Positions 59,264 to 64,000 of a DNA stretch of 64,000 nucleotides are shown one piece after another. Every line of letters begins with the position of its first letter. Within the stretch, counting starts at the first letter, position 1. The stretch lies in assembly GCA_964559865.1 (NCBI GenBank), contig CAZLJD010000007.1, forward strand, positions 17,707 through 81,706. Reading direction: 5' to 3'. Made by a program: the position numbers and the translations under genes. The notes beneath the pieces were generated by a model. That model worked only from the letters and a program-made list of their open reading frames with translations. It was not told the DNA's origin and did not search any database. The stretch is from JAGHAJ01 sp964559865 [NCBI: uncultured Synergistota bacterium]. GTDB taxonomy: Bacteria > Synergistota > JAGHAJ01.

Positions 59264-60305
59264 AGAGTATGCCGGATATGTAAAGAAAAAGTATCAGTTT
59301 ATACTGTTATCTGTGGTTTTGCTCTTTGTAACGGCTATGTATGCCGTGTCGGTTGGTTCTATTCACCTCTCTGTGTGGCAGGTTCTTTCGGTATTATTTG
59401 AGGGCGGAAGAGGGCTACAACATGTCGTTATATGGAATATAAGGCTACCGAGGCTGCTTGCAGCCGTGATCGCAGGTGCGGGGCTTTCTGTTGCTGGCAG
59501 TGTGATGCAGTGTCTTTTGAAGAATCCGTTGGGTTCGCCTTATACATTTGGGGTTTCTCAAGGAGCTGCGTTTGGTGCAGCATTTGCGATAGTTATTTTG
59601 GGGGCTGGAAGTATTCACAGTAGTAGTTCAGATGCGGTTATAGTGAACAGTCCGCTTACGGTTACCGGATGTGCCTTCTTGGGTTCAGTTATATCCACGG
59701 TGGTTATCCTGCTTTTGACGAGGTTTACGAGGATTACACCTCAGGCGATGATCCTTGCAGGTGTAGCAATGGGTTCGCTTTTCACGGCGGGGACTATGCT
59801 TGTCGAATACTTTGCAACGGATATAGAGATTGCTTCTATAGTCTTTTGGACGTTTGGGGATGTTGGGCGTGCTACATGGAGAGATGTGTACATAATGGCC
59901 GTTGTTGTAGTTGCATTTTCTCTGTATGCCATGTTGAATAGGTGGAATTACAATGCGCTGGACGCAGGGGAAGATAGTGCTAAGTCGTTGGGGGTCGATG
60001 TGGAAAAGATAAGAATATACGGTATGCTCTTTGCCTCTCTTGTTACGGCGGTTGCAGTATCTTTTTTAGGAATCATAGGGTTTGTGGGTCTTGTTGCACC
60101 ACACATTATGAGGAGGATAATTGGTTCAGATCACAGGTTTCTCATACCCGCTTCAGTAGTTGGAGGGGGACTTCTTCTGCTTATGTCTGACACAGTTGCG
60201 AGGAGGATCATGGCGCCTGTTGTCCTTCCGGTTGGGATAGTAACATCCTTTATGGGTGCTCCTCTCTTCCTGTACATCCTTACGAGGAGGTGGCGGGGTA
60301 TATGA
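59250..60305 (+). CDS. FecCD-family ABC permease
   Basis: A permease of about 351 residues with nine to ten membrane helices. Family motifs are RLPRLLAAVIAGAGLSVAGSVMQ, NPLGSPYTFGVSQGA, GFVGLVAPHIMRRI and PVGIVTSFMGAPLFLYIL. It forms the channel of a BtuCD/FhuBC-type importer. TTG 59250 is about ten bases after GGAGGG; an upstream TTG (59232) lies inside binding protein 2. Its stop overlaps the ATPase ATG. It is presumably a homodimer, since only one permease gene is present. Confidence 0.9.
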   Translation: MKLSEEYAGYVKKKYQFILLSVVLLFVTAMYAVSVGSIHLSVWQVLSVLFEGGRGLQHVVIWNIRLPRLLAAVIAGAGLSVAGSVMQCLLKNPLGSPYTFGVSQGAAFGAAFAIVILGAGSIHSSSSDAVIVNSPLTVTGCAFLGSVISTVVILLLTRFTRITPQAMILAGVAMGSLFTAGTMLVEYFATDIEIASIVFWTFGDVGRATWRDVYIMAVVVVAFSLYAMLNRWNYNALDAGEDSAKSLGVDVEKIRIYGMLFASLVTAVAVSFLGIIGFVGLVAPHIMRRIIGSDHRFLIPASVVGGGLLLLMSDTVARRIMAPVVLPVGIVTSFMGAPLFLYILTRRWRGI

Positions 60306-61069
60306 TTTTGTATGTGGAGGGCATCAGGTTTGGTTACAATGGGGAGATAACACTTAAAGACATAGAGTTTGAGTTGAAGAGGGGAAGGATATGTGCAATA
60401 CTTGGAGAAAATGGTGCGGGGAAAACGACACTGTTGAAGTGTATAGATGGCGTTTTGAAGCCAAAGATAGGCACTGTGTATGTGGAGAAAAAGAACCTTG
60501 CCGAGATGAGCAAGAATGACATTGCCAAGTATATAGGTTATGTTCCGCAGAGGTATACTGAAGGAATGCTTACCGTTTTTGATACGGTTTTGCTGGGAAG
60601 GAAGCCGTACATAAAGTGGGATGTCTCTAAGAGAGATATAGAGATTGTGGAGGATACTATACGGAAGATGGGCTTGGAAAAGATATCTCTTAAGCACATA
60701 GATGAGATAAGTGGTGGGGAGCTGCAGAAGGTTATTATAGCCAGAGCGTTAGTTCAACAACCAAAGGTCTTGCTTTTGGATGAACCAACAAACAACCTTG
60801 ACATAAGGAATCAGATGGAAGTAATGAGGATTGTAAAGAGGATAGTGATGGAGAAGAACATATCTGCTATAGTTGCACTTCATGACATAAACCTTGCTAT
60901 AAGGTATGCAGACGACTTTCTTATACTCAAAGATGGCAGAATACTTTCCTGTGGAGGGTTTGAGACTATAACACCAGAGAACATAAAGAGGGCATACGGC
61001 ATAGAGGCAGAGATAGTCAACTACAGAGATGTTTCGCTTGTGGTACCGCTTGATGGTGCAAGAAACTAA
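60302..61069 (+). CDS. FepC/BtuD-type ABC ATPase
   Basis: A 255-residue ATPase with Walker A GENGAGKTTLLK (about 34-45), a Q-loop in YVPQRY, the signature ISGGELQKVIIARAL, Walker B VLLLDEPTNNLD and the switch His in LHDINLA. It drives the FecCD permease. ATG 60302 overlaps the permease stop (ATGA) and follows GGAGGTGG. Last gene of the operon. Confidence 0.93.
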   Translation: MILYVEGIRFGYNGEITLKDIEFELKRGRICAILGENGAGKTTLLKCIDGVLKPKIGTVYVEKKNLAEMSKNDIAKYIGYVPQRYTEGMLTVFDTVLLGRKPYIKWDVSKRDIEIVEDTIRKMGLEKISLKHIDEISGGELQKVIIARALVQQPKVLLLDEPTNNLDIRNQMEVMRIVKRIVMEKNISAIVALHDINLAIRYADDFLILKDGRILSCGGFETITPENIKRAYGIEAEIVNYRDVSLVVPLDGARN

Positions 61070-61081
61070 ACTGGTAGAGAT

Positions 61082-61103
61082 GCGGGTATCCGAGGATACC
61101 CGC
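61082..61103. terminator. Hairpin between the ABC operon and the convergent protease gene
   Basis: GCGGGTATC (61082-61090) pairs with GATACCCGC (61095-61103), loop CGAG. It could end both convergent transcripts, though no T run follows on either strand. Confidence 0.5.
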
Positions 61104-61112
61104 CGTTGTGGT

Positions 61113-61832
61113 TTACTTGATGTCTAAGAAGAACATAGAGAAACAGCCAGTGTGTTTGTGGGTATTGCGGCCAACTTCACGCACCCATATCCAGTTGTAA
61201 CTACCACCCTGCATGTTGACAAAGTAGCGAACATCTCTATTACGCCACTTACCAAGGACTTTCTTTTGCTTTAGCTCTGCTTTTTCGATGACTGGGTAGT
61301 GCAGTGAGCTGAACGCTTTTTTGGGGTTGTTGATCAGGACGATTACTGGCTTGTCTTTGTCTAAAGCTGCCTTTACTTTCCAGAACTTGTTAAACTCGGT
61401 ATCTCTTACCCTCTTGATTGAGCAGTTATAACCACGATTTCTGACATATTTGCAAGCCTTCGGCATCTTTCTTGGCATGGTGCGTCCCCATTTTTGTCCC
61501 TTGTATGTCCCGTGTGTTGTACCCATGATCCTTGCAATTTCTCTCATGTGTTCCGGCAGAGCACTGCTGCCACCCTCGAGCAAACGGGTCTTGCCTCGAT
61601 GCTCCTTCCAGTACCCGAAAACGATGGTCCAAGCCGTGGCACCACAACCACAAGGGTATCCCTTACTATTGAGAACCTGTCCCCAAGGTTGCGTTTTGTG
61701 CTGAAGGTGTGCCTCTATTGTTCTGTATTTTCCTGCTACTGCGATAGTTGGTAGCATTGCACTGATCAGAAGTATTAGCGCTACTTCAGTAGCTACGACT
61801 TGCAGGTGCAAAACTCTTGGTCTAACTTTCAC
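61113..61832 (-). CDS. Exported C39/papain-like cysteine protease
   Basis: A protein of about 239 residues with an N-terminal hydrophobic stretch (about 12-30) acting as signal peptide. CGCGATAWTIVFGYW carries the candidate active Cys, and SSLHYPVIEK the His, the layout of C39-like papain-fold peptidases. The mature part is rich in Lys and Arg. GTG 61832 follows AGGAGGGGGTGA; an in-frame ATG 54 bases upstream lies before that ribosome site and is less likely. No bacteriocin exporter or leader peptide is nearby, so its substrate is open. Confidence 0.7.
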   Translation of the reverse strand: MKVRPRVLHLQVVATEVALILLISAMLPTIAVAGKYRTIEAHLQHKTQPWGQVLNSKGYPCGCGATAWTIVFGYWKEHRGKTRLLEGGSSALPEHMREIARIMGTTHGTYKGQKWGRTMPRKMPKACKYVRNRGYNCSIKRVRDTEFNKFWKVKAALDKDKPVIVLINNPKKAFSSLHYPVIEKAELKQKKVLGKWRNRDVRYFVNMQGGSYNWIWVREVGRNTHKHTGCFSMFFLDIK

Positions 61833-61905
61833 CGTATTCACCCCCTCCTGTGACCGCCATTTGATACCCCACTCTTCATTTACCACCCCCTTGTGTTATC
61901 TATTT

Positions 61906-61934
61906 TGAAAACATTTTTAAAATTATGATATAAT
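61906..61934 (+). promoter_or_regulatory. Second, upstream promoter before ctsR
   Basis: TTGAAA at 61906-61911 and TATAAT at 61929-61934 with 17 bases between. It lies about 135 bases upstream of the ctsR promoter. Only very short open frames (eight codons or fewer) follow, so it either gives a longer ctsR message or a small RNA. Confidence 0.55.
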
Positions 61935-62008
61935 CTTACACCTACCGCACAGGGATGTCAAGTGTTCTGGAAAGTTAAGGTGATTGTGGTGGTGTGTGTT
62001 TGATAGAA

Positions 62009-62030
62009 GAGTGGAGTGGAAGTGGAGAGG
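62009..62030 (+). repeat. GA-rich element, copy 2 (ctsR promoter region)
   Basis: A 22-base run GAGTGGAGTGGAAG-T-GGAGAGG, 15 bases upstream of the ctsR -35 box. It matches 20 of 22 bases of the element at 21906-21927. Confidence 0.6.
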
Positions 62031-62045
62031 GTGTGGAGTTTTGAC

Positions 62046-62074
62046 TTGACATATATGGAGAAAAGGTGTATACT
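62046..62074 (+). promoter_or_regulatory. Promoter of ctsR-mcsA-mcsB
   Basis: TTGACA at 62046-62051 and TATACT at 62069-62074, 17 bases apart. The start near 62081 falls in the CtsR box. Confidence 0.85.
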
Positions 62075-62079
62075 AATTA

Positions 62080-62096
62080 AGGTCAATTAAGGTCAA
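62080..62096 (+). promoter_or_regulatory. CtsR operator (heptad direct repeat)
   Basis: AGGTCAA (62080-62086), three bases, then AGGTCAA (62090-62096) matches the known CtsR direct-repeat box. It overlaps the transcription start of the ctsR operon, so CtsR represses its own genes and releases them on heat shock. Confidence 0.88.
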
Positions 62097-62112
62097 AGAG
62101 GTGGTGGTAGCG

Positions 62113-62664
62113 GTGGGTAGTCTTGCGGATTACATTGAGGAACAGATAAAGAACATGCTCAGAGAGGCTGAGAATAATGTAATCCAGTTGCAGCGCAGGA
62201 TGCTTGCTGACCGCTTCGGTTGTGTTCCTTCCCAGATAAACTATGTTCTGAAGACCCGTTTTACACCTGAGAGGGGATATGTAGTTGACAGTCAGAGGGG
62301 TGGGCATGGGTTTATACGGATAGTAAAGGTAGATGTGTATGTTGGTGGAACGCTTGCTGACTATGTGGATAAGGCCATAGGTTACAGCATTGACCTTGAA
62401 CGTGCGAAAGAGATAGTCTCCATGTTGGCGAGGGAAGGATATATATCTTTAAGAGAGAGGTTTTTGCTTGAGCATGCGTTTGGTATAATATGGGAACTCA
62501 TTGATATGCTCAAAGTAGATGATAAGGAAGGTGTTTTTGCCAAACAGGTGAGTAGGTTATTAACTCCTTTTGTAAAAGGAGAAGTAAGGGGCGATTCAGA
62601 TGATATGTCAGATATGTCATCAGAGAGAGGCTACCGTTCATATAACGAAGATAGTCAATGGTGA
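62113..62664 (+). CDS. ctsR: CtsR heat-shock repressor
   Basis: A protein of about 183 residues. SLADYIEEQIKNML starts the winged-helix domain, which includes CVPSQINYVLKTRFTPERGYVVDSQRGG and HGFIRIVK (the Gly-rich heat-sensing wing). The C-terminal four-helix domain binds McsB. The protein is longer than usual: the last 20 or so residues run into the mcsA gene. GTG 62113 lies eight bases after GAGGTGG and gives the normal N-terminus. The operator sits directly upstream. CtsR controls clp genes and is classically a Firmicutes regulator. Confidence 0.93.
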   Translation: MGSLADYIEEQIKNMLREAENNVIQLQRRMLADRFGCVPSQINYVLKTRFTPERGYVVDSQRGGHGFIRIVKVDVYVGGTLADYVDKAIGYSIDLERAKEIVSMLAREGYISLRERFLLEHAFGIIWELIDMLKVDDKEGVFAKQVSRLLTPFVKGEVRGDSDDMSDMSSERGYRSYNEDSQW

Positions 62665-63121
62665 GAAAACGGAATTGCATTTGTGCGAGGTTTGTGCTAA
62701 GGAGCTTGCTCAGAAGGGGGAGCTTCTCTACATAGACATGGAGCCATCTTTTTCCAGTATTGTTTCTACCCTTTTGGGTGAGCCAGACAACTCCAATGTA
62801 TCGATGAGTATGGTAACTCAGGAAGCAAAGAAGTGTCCAAATTGTGGAATGGGTTTGGATGAGTTTCAAAAGAGCGGTAGACTCGGGTGTAGTGAGTGTT
62901 ATAAGGCTTTTAAGCCTTATCTTCTACCTGTGCTGAGAAAGATCCAGGGTAATGTTCAGCATTCGGGTAGAAGGCCTATGCTTCTTTCTTCTAATGGTAA
63001 CGATAAGGCGGAGATAATATCCATGTTGAGAAAAGAGCTGGAAGAGGCTGTTAGAAGGGAAGATTACGAGAGAGCAGCTGTTCTCAGGGACAAGATAAAG
63101 GAGTTAAATAATGATGGATAG
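62600..63121 (+). CDS. mcsA: McsA, zinc-binding activator of the McsB arginine kinase
   Basis: A 173-residue protein. Zinc pairs are CQICHQ, CEVCAK, CPNCGM and CSECYK (four CXXC motifs), followed by a C-terminal UVR-type coiled coil (RREDYERAAVLRDKIKEL). McsA activates McsB and helps deliver substrates to ClpC. ATG 62600 overlaps the end of ctsR by 65 bases in another frame, an unusually deep overlap; its stop overlaps the mcsB start region. The ctsR-mcsA-mcsB-clpC order is the Firmicutes one. Confidence 0.93.
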   Translation: MICQICHQREATVHITKIVNGEKTELHLCEVCAKELAQKGELLYIDMEPSFSSIVSTLLGEPDNSNVSMSMVTQEAKKCPNCGMGLDEFQKSGRLGCSECYKAFKPYLLPVLRKIQGNVQHSGRRPMLLSSNGNDKAEIISMLRKELEEAVRREDYERAAVLRDKIKELNNDG

Positions 63122-64000
63122 GAAGCTGGAATGGTTGCGTGTGAGTCCCCCTTACTCTGATGTTATCGTTAGTAGCAGGGTAAGACTTGCACGCAACTTT
63201 GTAAAGTTGCCGTTTCCCCATAGGGCTTCTCCTGAGAGTGCAATGGAGGTAGTAAATACCGTTGCAGATGTGATAAAGAAGGAGAGCGTATTCAATGGGA
63301 TGGAGTTGCTGTATATGGACAAGATGGATGACTTGCAGCGCAGACTCCTTGTTGAAGATCATCTTATAAGCCCTGAGCACGCTATGGGAGATGGTGGAAA
63401 GGCAGTTATCTTAGATGACCGGGGAATAATCAGCATAATGGTGAACGAGGAGGACCATCTGAGATTCCAATGTATTCTCCCGGGATTGCAACTCTTGGAG
63501 GCACTTAACATAGCTGCGAAGATGGAAAGAGATATGGGGAGACACATAGAGTATGCCTTTGATGGGCAGCTTGGTTTTCTGACGGCGTGGCCTACCAATG
63601 TAGGAACGGGGATGAGAGCCTCGGTTATGGTGCACTTACCGGCATTTGTGATTTCTGGAAGAATATCGAACTTAATTGCGAGTGTTAACAAGGTTGGGCT
63701 TGCAATCAGGGGGGTATATGGCGAAGGTTCAACTCCCCTTGGAGACATGTTTCAGGTATCCAATCAGATAACGCTTGGACCGAGTGAGGAGGAAATCGTA
63801 GATAATGTGGAAAAAATAGCGGGGTTCATCTTCGATGAAGAGATGAAACTTGGAGAGGAGATTTACAAGAAGGACCGTTTGAAGATTGAAGATAAGGTCT
63901 GGAGGGCTTACGGAATACTTAAGAACGCAAGGAGTATATCTATAAAGGAGGCATCAAGCCTTTTGTCCTTGGTGAGAATGGGAGCAAGCTTTGGGATACT
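63111..64000 (+). CDS. mcsB: McsB protein-arginine kinase (cut by window end)
   Basis: The first 296 codons of McsB, out of about 350. It phosphorylates arginines on misfolded proteins, marking them for ClpCP. ATP-guanido kinase motifs are VSSRVRLARN, MVNEEDHLR, LTAWPTNVGTGMRAS and IRGVYGEGS. The position in which the family has a conserved cysteine (xCPTNxGTG) is Trp160 here. ATG 63111 (or 63114) overlaps mcsA's end. clpC is expected beyond the window. Confidence 0.92.
   Translation, partial: MMDRKLEWLRVSPPYSDVIVSSRVRLARNFVKLPFPHRASPESAMEVVNTVADVIKKESVFNGMELLYMDKMDDLQRRLLVEDHLISPEHAMGDGGKAVILDDRGIISIMVNEEDHLRFQCILPGLQLLEALNIAAKMERDMGRHIEYAFDGQLGFLTAWPTNVGTGMRASVMVHLPAFVISGRISNLIASVNKVGLAIRGVYGEGSTPLGDMFQVSNQITLGPSEEEIVDNVEKIAGFIFDEEMKLGEEIYKKDRLKIEDKVWRAYGILKNARSISIKEASSLLSLVRMGASFGI

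Noticed and set aside
61941-62041. Small genes between the upstream promoter and ctsR
   Set aside because: The only open frames have eight codons or fewer and no convincing ribosome sites.
1-64000. tRNA, rRNA, CRISPR arrays, intact insertion sequences or prophage
   Set aside because: None was seen: no repeat-spacer arrays, no transposase with inverted ends, no cloverleaf-like or rRNA-like stretches.

Overview
The window reads as a chromosomal stretch of a thermophilic or heat-adapted diderm (two-membrane) bacterium with a Firmicutes-like stress module. The envelope evidence is a TolC-type outer-membrane channel with an RND pump, a BcsB-like periplasmic protein and an alpha-2-macroglobulin. 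The heat evidence is indirect: a two-CXXC protein disulfide oxidoreductase and a fused di-myo-inositol-phosphate type synthase, both typical of thermophiles. CtsR-McsA-McsB and the order rpsF-ssb-rpsR-DUF2232-rplI-dnaB resemble Firmicutes. Amino-acid use (lysine 6-aminotransferase, ornithine-racemase-like enzyme, glutamate dehydrogenase) would suit a peptide or amino-acid fermenter. Synergistota-like or another deep-branching thermophilic diderm is a reasonable guess, but the phylum cannot be fixed from this window. Start codons are often GTG or TTG, ATGA overlaps are common, and promoters are close to the sigma-70 consensus.

Layout. 1-3570 (minus strand): a FIST-domain gene and an HD-GYP response regulator, an exported alpha/beta hydrolase, and two tandem small membrane-transporter paralogs. 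3657-8337 (plus): racemase, lysine aminotransferase, NhaC-type antiporter, small membrane protein. 8327-10704 (minus): CPBP protease, hemW and a decayed Rpn-type nuclease gene. 10795-11961 (plus): a very short flagellin and a coiled-coil partner. 11884-16497 (minus): pgsA, DJ-1-like, rsmI, metG, tatD. 16517-18897 (plus): YdcF-like protein and the NAD(P)HX repair enzyme. 18890-20872 (minus): inositol-phosphate transferase and an HD-like protein. 21178-31422 (plus): disulfide oxidoreductase, a TetR-controlled RND efflux operon, an MBL-fold RNase and fumarase. 32349-42234 (plus): an exopolysaccharide locus. 42252-47442 (plus): ribosomal/replication operon and glutamate dehydrogenase. 47408-54682 (minus): metallopeptidase, alpha-2-macroglobulin, DUF1175 and a polyferredoxin membrane protein. 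54786-61069 (plus): an orphan Liv-type binding protein, then an O-methyltransferase with a metal/cobalamin-type ABC importer. 61113-61832 (minus): exported cysteine protease. 62046-64000 (plus): ctsR-mcsA-mcsB, cut by the window end.

The most interesting block is the exopolysaccharide locus at 32349-42234. It joins a cellulose-synthase-like core (GT2 synthase without PilZ, BcsB-like protein carrying an N-terminal AMIN domain, GH8 hydrolase) to a membrane GGDEF protein whose active site is lost but whose RxxD inhibitory site is kept, as in PelD. It also holds three DUF2334 deacetylase-like modules: one with an intact HGxTH motif, one with that motif replaced, and one truncated by an internal deletion and frameshift and now fused to the second. 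I infer a c-di-GMP-gated polysaccharide system with an actively decaying modification enzyme family.

Other features worth a second look are a GA-rich element shared by the ctsR and tetR promoter regions, two promoters placed so that the transcript would begin at the start codon, a 67-base identical tract between diverged binding-protein genes, a hemW that needs a non-AUG start, an exported DJ-1 homologue without its cysteine, and McsB with tryptophan where the family has cysteine.
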